Shown: piece by piece, positions 46,841 to 58,965 of the stretch
How the letters are laid out: every line of letters begins with the position of its first letter
How positions within the stretch are numbered: position 1 is the stretch's first letter
Origin: Chamaecrista fasciculata
Lineage: Eukaryota > Streptophyta > Magnoliopsida > Fabales > Fabaceae
Direction of reading: 5' to 3'
Assembly: GCA_003254925.1 (NCBI GenBank)
Contig: QANZ01037782.1
Coordinates: forward strand, 101,699 to 165,698
Length of the DNA: 64,000 bases
Notes under the pieces: model-generated
Told to the model about the DNA's origin: nothing
Seen by the model: only the letters and a program-made list of their open reading frames with translations
The model's database searches: none
Program-made: the position numbers and the translations under genes

Positions 46841-47572
46841 TCATATATCCGTATTGCAAATTGGGGCTCCGACGAGAGGTACTTGACCCGAAAGGCCTTT
46901 CTTGAGAGCCATCATGAGATCACACTTTACATAAATCCCATAATGCGCCGTTCTAATGGCTCCCGTTTTCCACCTCAGCCTTCCTTGCATTACAAGCTTC
47001 ACTCCCACCACTCCGTACGCTTCATCCATCGCCAGCCCATTCGTCACTTCCGTCGACGCCGGCACCGGCGACCCTCCCAGCACCGGCGACATTGACACCG
47101 TGCTTTTCTCCTCCATGTACAGCGCCGGCAGGGACACCGGCGCTGTGATCGGCTGGTTCCGGTATGACACGAACACCGACAAGGTGTCGAAGTAGATGGC
47201 CACGCGCCGGTTAGGGTTGTGTATGATGACGGTGAATTGCATGGAGGCGGTGATGAGCGGCGGCGAGGTGGCGTTGATGCCGTATACGGCGGCGCTGACC
47301 ACCGTGAATTGGGGTTTGGTGGGGCGGTAGACGAGCCAGAGGACGAAGACCAGGAGGCTGAGGAGGACGAGGACAGTGACGCACGCACAAAGGGCGCGTT
47401 TGGAGTCGTCGGGGTAGTAGCGCGGGCTTGGGCCTGGGCCGGGGCCCATGCCCATGGGCCTGGGCCTAAGGATGGGCTTTTGGGGGGTGTGGGGGTGGAT
47501 AAAGGGTGGTGGTTGATGAAGGGGTGGGTCTTGTTGTCTTGGAGGGTGGTGGTGTTCTAGGTCTTCTTCCAT
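46841..47572 (-). CDS. NDR1/HIN1-like (NHL) protein with LEA-2 domain
   Basis: 243 residues in a single exon, start MEEDLEHHHPPRQQ at 47572 (the first ATG; the open frame upstream is leader). The N-terminal ~55 residues are Pro/His/Gly-rich and cytosolic. One membrane segment lies at about 60-82 (ALCACVTVLVLLSLLVFVLW). The C-terminal LEA-2 domain (about 90-225) has NPNRRVAIYFD and GRLRWKTG, both hallmarks of NHL proteins. The family sits in the plasma membrane or related membranes and takes part in defence and stress responses; this member's role is not known. The GC content is higher than the surroundings, as is usual for NHL genes. Length and motifs are complete, so it looks functional. Confidence 0.92.
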   Translation of the reverse strand: MEEDLEHHHPPRQQDPPLHQPPPFIHPHTPQKPILRPRPMGMGPGPGPSPRYYPDDSKRALCACVTVLVLLSLLVFVLWLVYRPTKPQFTVVSAAVYGINATSPPLITASMQFTVIIHNPNRRVAIYFDTLSVFVSYRNQPITAPVSLPALYMEEKSTVSMSPVLGGSPVPASTEVTNGLAMDEAYGVVGVKLVMQGRLRWKTGAIRTAHYGIYVKCDLMMALKKGLSGQVPLVGAPICNTDI

Positions 47573-48017
47573 ATTGGATGATAATGTGAGTTTTGTGAAG
47601 TATGAAATGAGAAATGTGAATGATATGATGAAGATGGGTTTTGAAAGAAAGAGAGAGAGAGGGTGGGTGGTAGTGAAGAAGGTAAGAGAGAAAGTGGAAG
47701 GAAGAAAGAAAGGGAAGTTTAAATTGATAAAAGCAACAAAAAAATGGAATCGGGTCACTTGAGATTCAAGTAGAAACTCCTGGTTTATCAAACGGGTACA
47801 AGTACAACAAAGAAAAAAGTCCTTAATTGTTTTGACATGAAGCTTTATTTATTAATATTACACATCATTGACCAGATGCCTAAGTTATTATTACTAGTAA
47901 GATAATAATTTAATTCTTAAAAGATTCAAATATATAAGGATATGCTATTTATTTGAAAAATTAATATAGTGCTTTAATCTTTCACTTTTAAAGATTAAGT
48001 TATATATATTTAAATTT

Positions 48018-48328
48018 GGATAAATTACACTTTCGTACCATGTTCTATGAACCAATTTCACTTTGATACCCTATTCTTTTAAAAGTGACATTTTAGTACC
48101 ATGTTCTTTGCACCGTTAACATTTTGGTATCATGTTCTTTCAAAAGTGATATTTTAGTACTATGTTGGTCCATAGAACAGGGTACTAAAGGTATTAACGG
48201 TGCAAAGAATTAACATGGTACCAAAATGTCACTTTTGAAAGAACATGATACCAAAATATTAATGGTGCAAAGAAAGGGTACTACAATGTCATTTTTGAAA
48301 GATTAAGGTACCAAAGTATAATTTATCC
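48018..48328. mobile_element. Mutator-like MITE, 'ggataaattacac' copy
   Basis: GGATAAATTACACTTTCGTA is mirrored by TACCAAAGTATAATTTATCC; 'caccgttaacatttt' words face each other. The flanks TTTAAATTT and TTTAATTTA are similar, not identical. Same family as 46238. Confidence 0.75.
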
Positions 48329-48337
48329 TTTAATTTA

Positions 48338-49239
48338 TTTCGTATATATAGTATGTACGTATTGTAACAAAATAATTATTTTTCTTTTTTCGTGAAAAGC
48401 ATATGTAAGTAGCCATTTAAAGGTATTCTGAATTTTAACTACTCTATAGTTTAATAAGGAAAATATTATATTCATGTTTTTTTTAAAAAAATAAAATGAA
48501 AGAGGTTACCTGTGTAAGAGAAAAAGAGAAATTGAAGGAAAATAGAAGAGAATTCAGGAACGGAGTAAAATGTAAATTGAGTAATGTTGTTGGAAGTTTG
48601 AGTTTTGTGTTTTTCATATTAAGCAAATTTTTTAAGAAAAAAAAAAGGAAGAGCCATCTTAATTGATGTTGAAGGAACTATGGAATTGGGTGAGTTGGAA
48701 TTAAAGTATAATTCTGTGCGCTTTCCATTTTAATGGTACATCAATGATCATTCCTTTGGGCTATTTTACTTCTAAGCTTCTTTTTCTTTTGCTTTTGTAG
48801 AAATGGACATAACACTGAACTTTAAGAATCAAGGTATGCAATAAAAAGAGAGTAAACTGGATCATTGTCACAGTCTTTTATTTATTTTTAAAAAAATTCT
48901 TTTCTTTTCCCTTTGAAATGTTGCTTTATCACAAATATTATATATTATTATGTATGCTATAAGAAAACAAACACAATAACAACTCACAGCTAATACTTTT
49001 TTTTTGGACGGTAGCTAATACTTGGAATGTGTAGATTTTGAAAGTATTGGTAAGCAGCCCAACATATTTGTAAATGGTTCAACCCAAATGGTTTTGCAAG
49101 GCCAAGTTACCTAAGTGCATCACTTTTTGAGTTTTGACTCAGAGGCAGAGGCCCAAAAAGTTGAGAGATCGAATATAACTAATAAAATTGGATCCAATGA
49201 TTGATGAAGCCCATCAACTCTTACGTAATTTTGTTTTGT
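48338..49239. other. Intergenic, upstream of the NHL gene, with duplicated segments
   Basis: 48880-49020 resembles 53040-53460 ('ttgctttatcacaaatat', 'aaaacaaacacaataacaac', 'acagctaat'), and 49025-49140 resembles 39260-39390. No gene seen. Confidence 0.5.
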
Positions 49240-49428
49240 TTTTTCTTTTTGTACAAACCAAAAGCTCGTGGCTTGTGGAGAACGGTGACTAATCCCCCGC
49301 CGCGCGTCCTCCACTTAAGGGTAAACGATTAGCCATAGTATGGTTTCCATTCCCAAAGATAGAATTTAAACCCCTACCACTTAGTTAAGAGATCAAGTGA
49401 AGAACCACTAAGTCACACTCATGTATAC
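49240..49428 (-). mobile_element. tRNA-derived SINE, family S2 copy 2
   Basis: The minus strand reads 'gagtgtgacttagtggtt', then 'ctaatcgtttacccttaagt' and 'ggaggacgcgcggcgg', matching 38343-38524, and ends 'tggtttgtacaaaaag'. Confidence 0.72.
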
Positions 49429-50411
49429 GGGCTTGTTTGGGAGCCTCCCCATCTCAATCCAATCTCATCTTAGATGTTGGGATGAGATGATGTTGTAATG
49501 GGATGAGATGAAATGATGTATTGATGTTTTGATGATTTGAGAGAAAATGATGTTAAATAGGGTGTGAAATTATATAAAAGGGTATGTAATGATTGTGATT
49601 AGGTGAAATAAGTTTATGAATTTTTTTAATTTGTATAGGGGTATAAATGGTAAGAAATAATGAAATGAGATGAGATGATAGGTGTTTGGTTGTGGTTTGA
49701 GTGGAACGATATTTAGATGATAGGTGTTTGGTTGTGGTTGTGGTTTGCATAGTTTGAGGAAAAGAAACTAAACAAAAAATAGTTTTAGGAGCCAAGGAAA
49801 CTGAGCTCATAATGTGAGGATCAAAATACTTATAAAAGTGAAGAGAATATTATAACAAGAATAGAAGAAGATAACTTAAAAAATAATTTAAGGATTCAAT
49901 TGTATATTTTATTCAAAACAAATAGAAGAATATTGGTACTAAAAAAAATAACAACATTGCAAATGAACAAAAATAATTTTTTTTAATTAAGTTAATATAT
50001 ATATTATACAATATATAAAATTTATATATATATATATATATTTGAGAATTGAGAATAATAGAGAGAGAAAGAGAGATATAATATAATATATATATATAAT
50101 AACAATATATTTCTATATATATATTTGAGAGAGATGCTGTGTGAAGAGAGAGAGAGGTGTAAGTGAAAAAAAAATTGATAAGAAATGATAGATAAAGAGA
50201 GAAAATTATAAGTGTAATAAATGAGGGTATGTAAAATTATTATTTTGCCTAATTGTTTTTTTTTTTTATATTTGTGTTAGAGTATAGGTAATTATAGGTA
50301 TATGAGTAGGGATAGTTTAGTAAATGTAAGAAAAAATGAGATGATGTTGTGGATGAGATGATGATGTGAATGAGATGAGATGAGATGAGATGAAGGCTCT
50401 ACCAAACACCC
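49429..50411. mobile_element. Tourist-like element
   Basis: GGGCTTGTTTGGGAGCC is mirrored by 'ggctctaccaaacaccc'; 'gatgagatgatgttg' words fill both arms. The middle is AT-rich with (TA)n and (GA)n. The target duplication is unclear. The left end abuts the SINE. Confidence 0.6.
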
Positions 50412-50596
50412 AAGTACTCTTCATCCAATTCTAAGATGAGATGATGATGAGATAAGATGAGTTTGAAATTAAGAGGTTCTAAGGAGGGTCGTAGTTATCT
50501 CTTGCGTAATTCACTCACAGCCACAAGTGAATTTCCCATGCAAGATCAAGAATCTTAATAGTTTTCTCAATAAGTGAATATAATCAAACAATCTAA

Positions 50597-51925
50597 GGGT
50601 GTGTTTGATTATAAGTAGGTAATGAAATGATGATTTTATGTAATGAAATGGTAATGAGAAAATTAGGTAATGAAATAATAATGAAAAATGGTGTTTGGAT
50701 TGTTTGAGATGTAATGAAAAAAATAGGATGTGAAATTATGTAAAAGGTTATGTAATGATTATGGTTGGTTGAAATAATTATATGGGTTTTTGAAAATTGT
50801 ATAGGGGTAGAATTGATAATTGATAATTGAATGAAATAGAAATAATAAAATGAGATTTTGACTTTTTGGTTGTAGTTGGTATGAAATGAAATGGTAATGA
50901 AATTGTCTTGGAATTTGTGCTAAAGGTGAATATTTGTAATGAAGGCTGAAGTTGTTTTATGTAATGAAATGAAAGGACCAAAATGTAAATAACAGAAATT
51001 TTAAAAACCTTCTATTTGGTCCACGATTTTATACACTGGAGGAGGGACCAACATGTATTGTTTTTTTGTATGAATTATATATTTTTTTCATTACTGGTTT
51101 TGAATTTTGTTTTGAATATAATACACTGCACAAAATATTATTCATACATATACTAGAGAAGGAACCAAACTATAAATTTTTGGGGATTGAATTATATATT
51201 TTTTCCTTTTGTTGTTTTCGAATTTTGTTTTTATATTTTTACATCACAAAAAATATACCCATATATATACTGAAGGAGATACCAAAATGTATATTTTTGG
51301 CGTCTGAATTATATATTTTATATCATGGATTAAAATGTAAATAACATGAGTTGAATTATTTTATTTTAAATTAATATAAATTATAAATTATATATAGTAT
51401 AATATAATATATTTATAAAATAAAAAATATTTATATATTATTATATTATATATATGAATACGTGCATATATATATATATGTTAAAATATATATACACATT
51501 ATATTATTATAATATGTATATATATATTTTTTTGGCCGAAATGTATATATATATATTATAATTATAAAATATATATGTGTGTGAGAGAGAGGGTGAATAA
51601 GAAAAAGAGGAAGAAAAAAGAAAAAATGATGAGCGGAGAGAGAAAGTTGTAAGTGTAATAAATGAGGGTATTGAAAATTACTATTTTGCTAAATAGTTTT
51701 TTTATATTTGTTTTAGAGTATAGGTAATTATAGGTATTTGAGTGGGGGTATGTTAGTAATTGAGTATGAAAAATATAATGAAATGATGTTGTAATGAAAT
51801 GATATTTTTGTAATGACTTTGTAATTGAGAAACAAATAACCATATTGCACTGTAGCTCAAGTTATGTATTGAAAATGGAGATAATCAATTTGTATTGAGT
51901 TTATATTCAATTCCCAAACACACCC
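50597..51925. mobile_element. Tourist-like (PIF/Harbinger) element, 1.33 kb
   Basis: The ends GGGTGTGTTTG and CAAACACACCC with TAA on both sides (50594-50596, 51926-51928). The left ~235 bp match the fragment at 1-235 in inverse orientation. The middle is AT-rich. No transposase frame is seen, so it is non-autonomous. Confidence 0.82.
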
Positions 51926-51928
51926 TAA

Positions 51929-52318
51929 GTGGTTTAAGTGTTGGTTAAATTAAAGAATGAGTTAGTTCAATCATAAAAATTATTTTGATAGTTGAATAGT
52001 TGAATTAGATTAGATAAAAATAATTGGATAGAATTGAGTTGAATCGGTGAACTCCTAAAAAATCATCCAATTTAATTAAAATATATATGAAATTTCTATT
52101 TTGATCCTTTATATATTAATATTCTTTCAATTTAAACCTTCAAAAAGTTTTTTTTTTCAATTTAGTCCCTAAAAAATGTTTTGTTATTGATCTTAATCTT
52201 TTTATATAAATTTTATATTGTAACATTAATTATTTGTGATAAATTATCAAATTTATAACTATTTACTATAATTATAATTTTAATATTTATTTTTTTATAT
52301 TGTTTATATTTAAAATAA
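51929..52318. other. Intergenic, no gene seen
   Basis: AT-rich; 'gttgaatcggtgaactcc' and T-rich stretches only. Confidence 0.45.
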
Positions 52319-52870
52319 GGCCAAAGTCTCAAATTGGTCCCCTAGGTGTGAAGTAGATTTCAAATTGGTTCCTTATCTTTCATTTATTTCATATTGATTC
52401 TACATATTTCCATCATGTTTCAAACTGGTCCCAAACTTACGTTCGAGATGTGATTTGACCTCATTTGCTAGCGATCTTTTTAATTTTGCCAAAAATTTGC
52501 TAACGGTCTTCACTGGGCAGAGAAAGAACTTTTCAATAGTTAGCATATAGTTTTGAACTAGTTGCATTTAGATTTAAAATGAGAAAGATATGACTAACTT
52601 CACTTGTTTGACTGTGAAACGAGTTACTCACATTTGGAACTCGATTTGACCTTGTTTGTTAATGATACCAAAGTATTCATCAAAAGAAACTCATAACTAT
52701 GGACTCATCACATTTAAGCTTAAAATGAGATAAATATGACTACATTTAATATATTTAGGACCAATATGAAACATCATAAAAATATGTAAGATTAATATAA
52801 AACAAATGAAAGATAAGGAACCCATTTGAAATCTACTCCAGACATAAGGGACCAATTTGAGACTTTGGCC
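52319..52870. mobile_element. Mutator-like MITE, family C copy 2
   Basis: GGCCAAAGTCTCAAATTGGT is mirrored by 'accaatttgagactttggcc'. The unique interior matches 39602-40121 in the same orientation. The flanks do not form a convincing duplication; the right one is a TA run. Confidence 0.8.
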
Positions 52871-52879
52871 ATATATATA

Positions 52880-53517
52880 TATATATATATAATAGTGTAA
52901 CATTTGATTGTACGAGAATCTAACCAAAAATCATAAAATAAATCTTTCAAATGGTGTGATCTATTGAGGCACCCATTAATTTTAGTAAACTTTAATGGCT
53001 TTCTTGCACTGATGGATTTTGCAAGAAGTATATGTAACAATTTCTCTGTAAAAAATATTCTTTTATTTTCCCTTCAAACTGTTGCTTTCTCACAAATATA
53101 TATTATAATGTATGCCATAAAAAAACCTATATATTTCCTTGCACTTTTAAGAGTTTAAGTTTGGAGACTTGCGCATGGAGGAGCATGTTAAAGATTATAA
53201 TAACACTCCTCATTCATTAGTATTGAACTATTCATCTAAGGGGAAACATTTACTTAGGTGATCTCATAAGTTTATGTAAGTCCCAGTATCATATAATAAT
53301 TACAATCCTAAAATTGTAAGTGACTGTGGTAATAACAAGCCAAAAGAAAACACTAACAATGATAACACTACCCTTTTCCCTTTGAAGTTGTCATCATCCT
53401 ACACTCTCGCCTAAAGCTAAAAGAAAACAAACAAACACACTAACAACCTACAGCTAATCCTTGTTCATGGACATCAGTGTTGAACTCTAACTCAATAAAG
53501 AAGATATGGGACAAACT
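52880..53517. other. 3' flank of the PRR gene
   Basis: Contains the segment also found near 48.9 kb. Probably includes 3' UTR of the PRR gene next to 53518. Confidence 0.45.
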
Positions 53518-56500
53518 TCAAGTGCCACCAGCACCATCAGGAACTGAATTATCATTATTGTGTACTTGGCGCACAAACTGTCCCTTCACCCGAGGACGCT
53601 GCTCGGCTAGCCTTTTCCGGCTTTGATACCGGACCTGCATAAGAAGTTTTAGCATTAAGCATCTGAAAATACTTCGGATATCAAATTCATGATCACAAGA
53701 TGTAATTGATAAGAGCATCATTTTATTGATAAGTTAAACCAATAGTATCAAATTTTAGAAGCAAGAGCAGCAGTAGTAGCTGTACCTTTTTCTCGTAGCA
53801 CCTATCTTTTCGCTTCATTCGAAACTTCGTCAAAGCTGCTTCTCTTTGGCTGGGGCGATGAGATTCTGTCCCTCTAAACCCATCATAATTATGGTGATTA
53901 CTGTCCCCTAAACTTTCAGGGTTGCTCTCAACTACCACAGCTGAAGTAGCATTTCCATCACTTCGGTCTGTGTACTTACAAGCACTAATATTATTACTAT
54001 TATGAATTTCATTCTCATGGCATAAAATATTACTGGTGCTCTGACCAGCAGCAGGAGAATCTTGCCTCACAGGATCAAAATTGCTCTTTTCGCATACAGT
54101 TTGATCAGGAGAAGTACAGGTAGCATCATCAGAACAGTGATGATGTTGTTTGGAATAGTGACTTTCAGGATTGGACTGTAAAGAATTACTTGCCAGGAAG
54201 GGAGAAGGAGAACTCTCTTTCCGGTAGACTGGTTTTGGACTCCATACAGAGTGAACACCAGATTGTGCATAGAACAAAGAAGGGAGATCAGAAGTAACCC
54301 CAGAATCAGGAATTGGTCCAAGTTGACTGTTTTGCGATTTTAGTTCTTGTCCAGACTGGACAATGGCCAGAGCTTTCTTGTTCTCCTGATTATGATTGAT
54401 GCCACCATATTGATGAGAAGTATCAATAGCATTTCCAGATAATTTGTTGGATTCATGAAAACTCCACTCGGTGCTATTCACTTTAGCAGGGCTAATGGAT
54501 AATTTTGGAACCTTACATCCACTATACCTGCAGATGTGATATGAGTTTTATCATAGGATACAACACTACATGGTATAGAGACAAAGAATTATTGCATAGC
54601 ACTCAGAAATACTCGATGGAAATAATGCTTTTATACTTGATACTAGTTTAAATATGAGACCATTGTATAAACTCATAAATTACAAAAGACACTTTAAGAA
54701 AAGATTATTCTACCTATAAATGGCAAAACTCAAACTGATCCCAACTTGTTACTAGCAATATCTCTTAAAGTATTGCTCCAATTGCAAACTCCCATAAATT
54801 GGCTTTCTTCTTAGAAGCAGAGAGATGTTTACCATCACTCAGTGCTTCCTTAGACTATAATTGCAGGCTCTCATAGTCAGGTACGCTTTAGTCTATATCA
54901 GTAATTTTACCATTTTGTCAAACCTTACCCACAGGTCAAAAGGAAAAAAAAATTCAAAGGTAAACTTCATTTTTGCTGACTGAAATTTGTTTCTTTGAAA
55001 ACACAGAAAAAAATTACAATGCCTCTCTCCAGTATATTAAAATTAGTTAAGACCTCAAAATCAAAAGCAAACTGCAAACTCACCAAGAAAAAGCTGAAGC
55101 ATTTGAGTGGTTCAATGCTTGCTTTTCGTCAATTGTTTGTTTACATGAGCTGCCAGGAGAATCTCTTCTTAAAGAAAGTTCCAATCGTGGATCAAAATCA
55201 AACCTCTTCGTGCCACCAGCACTGAAACTACAGCTTTCATCATAATTTTCAGGAACATTCTTGAATGTGGCAATCAAGTCAATAGCTCCTCTGGAAGTTT
55301 CAATTAGTTCCTTATTACAGTCATGAATCTCTGTATCCATATCAAGATTGCCTCTGCTTAAGTCTGCTCTCGGTAATTTATCTTGATTCTCTGTTTCAGC
55401 ACATTCATGTACTTTTTCCTGCCCTAGATCTGTTGATTTGAAAGTATTGTTGCACCTTGCGGCCGGTGATAACCATGGCGTTGACATCTCTGCAATAATT
55501 ATGGTGTGAGATTTTGTCAATAAGTAACTGAAAAAAGGAAAAGCATTAATTAAAGATATAATATAAATCATACCGTCGGCTTCATCATTATGCTTAACAG
55601 CTTCCTTTACCAATTTGGTTGACCCTTCTTGCCACACCTTGTCATTGTTGCTCAAATTTGAAGAACTCTTCCCATGGGATGTGCCCTGCATATTTTGCAT
55701 GTATGAACTCTCAGCATCCAAAAAAAAGGCGATGTTACAAGTGCTCGGCACAAGAGTTGGCAAACCAAGCAGCCTCTATGTTACATTTTATGAATCCATC
55801 TTAATTGAAAAATCAGCTCTAACATCGCCTTAGGTAATAATAAATAATAATCTGAATAGGTAATTATCCTCAAGCTACAAGTGGCTTCACATTTCATTGT
55901 ACAAGAGAAGAGATCCTTGATTGTTTGCCTTCACTCTTTACATGCAACTCACGCCAAGCATAGAGTATATAGGGGAAGATAGAAAGAATTTTAGAAACGA
56001 TTTTGTATCAACTGATATTTTCCTCCTTGTTTCATATAATACACACAGTAAGCTAAAAAGTTTATACATATTTATAAATAATTCTACAAATTTATGTTAG
56101 CAAAAAATTGGGTCATTTTTTTTTACTTGGTGAGGGAGGGGGGAGGTGATTTGTGGAACCTTACTTGGGCTTCACTCCCTTTCTGGCTGCATCCAGTATT
56201 TTTTTGTGTGGAAGCCACAGAACCACTAGAGTCATTGCTTGCAGCATTGTTTCCAGAAGTAGCTTCAAGTTTTGTCTGAGGAAATGTCAAATTATGAGGT
56301 TGCCTGCTAATCTGAACTAATAGTACACAATGAAAGATGAAAACATGATAAGTTAGTGCAACAGAAAGAAAAGATATAAATAAATACTTATCACTAGGAG
56401 GTCAAAGAATATGGCATACCTCATGTCTTCTCCATACATGCTGCCACAAGTTCCTTAGCTCATTCCTCCGAACAGGTTTTATAAGAAAATCAGCTGCACC

Positions 56501-58066
56501 TTTCAAGATGCATTTCAATGACATGCTGACTGAATCATGGGAAGACATCACTGCACAACCATGAGAATAAACCTGAGCCTGATAGCCTTATCAAGCTAAT
56601 AACAAGAAAATGAGATCACTGCATGCCATTCTATATAACGTACTTATAACAGGAATGTTCTTGCACATATCATGCTCCATGATTAAAGTAAGAAGTGCAA
56701 ATCCAGATATTGATGGCAACTCCACTTCTGTTAATACAAGATCAATTTCAGAAGCTTTACTCTTCAACGTTTCCCATGCCTTTAGTCCATCAGGAACTGC
56801 AGCAACTGCGATGAAAACAATGGGCATATAAATGAAGTTCAAAATTATTGCATATATTGAGATTTCAGATTTTGAAGAAAAAGTACAAGTTATAACTTCC
56901 ACAGGCCTAATTGAAGGAAATATTTTTGAAAATGCATAGGTCAAAAGTATGAAACTCAGACCTAATCTGAGTTAAGGAAAAATATTCTGATCCACTAAAC
57001 CTGGATGGACATATATTCTTTGCTTAAAATTATAGCAATATTTCCCAAGCTAGTAAACCAAATCAGTACATAGGGCATAAAATCACTGAAATATTCCTCC
57101 TTGTCCCTCCCAAAACTACTATATGGGGTAAAGAAAGCTTGATAGGTTAAAATGATTAAAGCAAGCAAATGTACTACCAAAGAACTGAAGGGAAAAGCAT
57201 GAAAACAATTGCGAATATTTTACTAACATCGTTACATTACAATATTGGTAATTAAGTTCACTGCCTCACACTAAAATCGAATGTTGCAAAAGGTGTAGGA
57301 GTAAACAAAAGGTATTGACAGAAAAGAAGTAGAGATTCCACAATTATAGACCACAAACTGCGCTCCACAATCACATGCAGCCAAAAAAAAATGACGAAGG
57401 CCACAGTCTAAGCTAAGGTCTAAGATCTAACAAAGCCCACAGTACTTTAACCAACTCAAATGATGACGAAATCCAACACATAGTCATATAAAATTGAAGT
57501 GTCAGCAAGATTATACATGCATCAAATCTAAATATAATTGAACAGCATTTACCAAAAAATAATTATGTACTTTTTCAAGACTATCAAGTTCCACAATAGC
57601 ATCAACTGATTCAAGTCCAGCAAAGGCTAAATGAACAAACACCATTCTCCCTCCCCATGCAGAATTGTTTAAGAAGCTTCACGCAAATAGACATTTCGCT
57701 TTGAAAATTTTATAGTTTCATATTCAACTATTTTACTAAGAACAATGTCAACTGTAATAATCACTCACACATGCTAAAACATTAAAAAACCTTACATTGC
57801 CAGAAAAGAACACCAGAAACAGCAAAATTGAAGGACAGAAGTACCGACAGTGAAATGGATCAAACACAACATTAATTACCTCTGTAACTGCATTTGCGGA
57901 GAAGGGCAGCGATAATATGGCGAGTAGAATCATCGGCTTCAACAAGCAATACCCTAAGCACCATACGAGGTAAAAATTCCTCCCATTGAACCATCTTCTT
58001 GGTAAGGTCCTTCTCTGTCTCTAACCCTAACTCCTTGTCACCACTTGCAACTATCGCTTCACCCAT
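53518..58066 (-). CDS. PRR5: Pseudo-response regulator of the circadian clock (PRR5/PRR9 clade), eight exons
   Basis: Nuclear clock repressor. Coding exons, 5' to 3': 58066-57880, 56805-56644, 56550-56420, 56275-56165, about 55775-55574, 55489-55084, 54527-53786, 53634-53518; all phases agree, giving about 685 residues. The pseudo-receiver domain (about 27-155) has [20 protein letters not shown] and [20 protein letters not shown]; the phosphorylatable Asp is replaced by Glu ([12 protein letters not shown]89), the mark of PRRs. Exon 6 holds [13 protein letters not shown] and [11 protein letters not shown], typical of PRR5/PRR9 and the LELSLRR repression region. The CCT domain spans exons 7-8 ([40 protein letters not shown]). 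The start is the ATG of MGEAIVAS; the frame opens a little earlier only with GTG. The acceptor of exon 5 is uncertain: the conserved block STCN...[11 protein letters not shown] lacks an AG just before it, so I used an AG 30 bp upstream. PRR5 rather than PRR9 is my best guess. Confidence 0.93.
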
Positions 58067-58186
58067 TCTCAAAGGGCACACTAGAAATCACACGCAGCAA
58101 GAAAAGACAAACATAAAACAGCATGGAACAAAGCTGAAAAACGCACGATCATGTAATGAAAACGTAGGAACAGCAAGAATGAAGCC

Positions 58187-58190
<4 letters not shown>

Positions 58191-58252
<62 letters not shown>
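58191..58252. repeat. (GA)n microsatellite in the PRR leader
   Basis: About 30 GA units, (CT)n on the gene's strand, 125-185 bp upstream of the start codon. It lies in a probable leader intron between a GTAGAT donor (about 58338 on the minus strand) and the TTTCTAG acceptor near 58083. Confidence 0.9.
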
Positions 58253-58255
<3 letters not shown>

Positions 58256-58420
58256 CGTGGGAAAAAGAAGAAGAAGAAGAAAAAGCTGAGCAATGAAGAT
58301 GAAGATGAATTAGAAGAAGTTAGAAGCAAAATCTACCTCATCATCCTTAAGCTTAAGAGAGAGAAAGAGGAATTTGAATCTTTGAAAACGAGCTTTCGCT
58401 CACAACCGCGAAAATCGAAG

Positions 58421-58593
58421 AAAATATCTTACACTGGAAATTCGCGCCATTGGGCCTTGGAGATGGTGACGTGGAGGGATCTCGACCATTGTTTATTATA
58501 TTGATGGAATGAGGATATTTTTTTCGATGACGTTGCCACGTCGGCTTTCGCGCCACCGCACTTTTGACTTTCTGGTGAGGAAGGCGACACGTG
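58421..58593 (-). promoter_or_regulatory. PRR promoter with Evening Element and G-box
   Basis: AAAATATCT (Evening Element, target of CCA1/LHY-type Myb factors) lies at 58421-58429 and a G-box CACGTG at 58588-58593, with further ACGT cores near 58470 and 58535. Clock PRR promoters are known to use such sites; occupancy here is inference. The Evening Element may fall within the transcribed leader. Confidence 0.6.
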
Positions 58594-58699
58594 GAAGGTT
58601 CTGGAGAAACTTTCAGATTTTGTGGCTATTTTCAAAGCGAGAGGCGTGCCATTGCATCTTCTTAAATAGTTAAAAATCAACAACCTCAACTGCCATTCC

Positions 58700-58931
58700 T
58701 CCTTTTATTCATTTTTTTTAAAGTCAAATATCTAACTTTTATTATATTCATATTAAATTCTCACCAAAATTAAGTCAATAATTGGATATGAAATTGAAGA
58801 AGAAAAAAGAAACTGATTTTTAATTACATGCCTAGCTACCTCCAAAACATTTTATAGTAAAATATTTACTATTTGGTCTCTCTTTCTTTACTAAGTTAAC
58901 AATTTAGTCCCTTATTTATTTTACATACATA
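58700..58931. other. Spacer with half a Mutator-like MITE
   Basis: 58860-58915 reads 'tttactatttggtctctc' and 'aacaatttagtcccttattt', one arm of the family at 10171-10709; no second arm. Confidence 0.5.
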
Positions 58932-58965
58932 TTTGCGTGCCCTTGAGGGCACGCAAAGCCCCTAG
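58932..58965 (+). mobile_element. Helitron-type 3' terminus
   Basis: A perfect 11-bp stem, TTTGCGTGCCC (58932-58942) with loop TTGA and mirror 58947-58957, is followed 4 bp later by CTAG (58962-58965) and then a T. Hairpin, short spacer, CTAG and insertion before T is the Helitron 3' end. No 5' TC end was found. The next base begins retrotransposon LTR sequence. Confidence 0.7.

Noticed and set aside
46883-47762. Plus-strand frames opposite the NHL gene
   Set aside because: Antisense shadows of a GC-rich coding exon.
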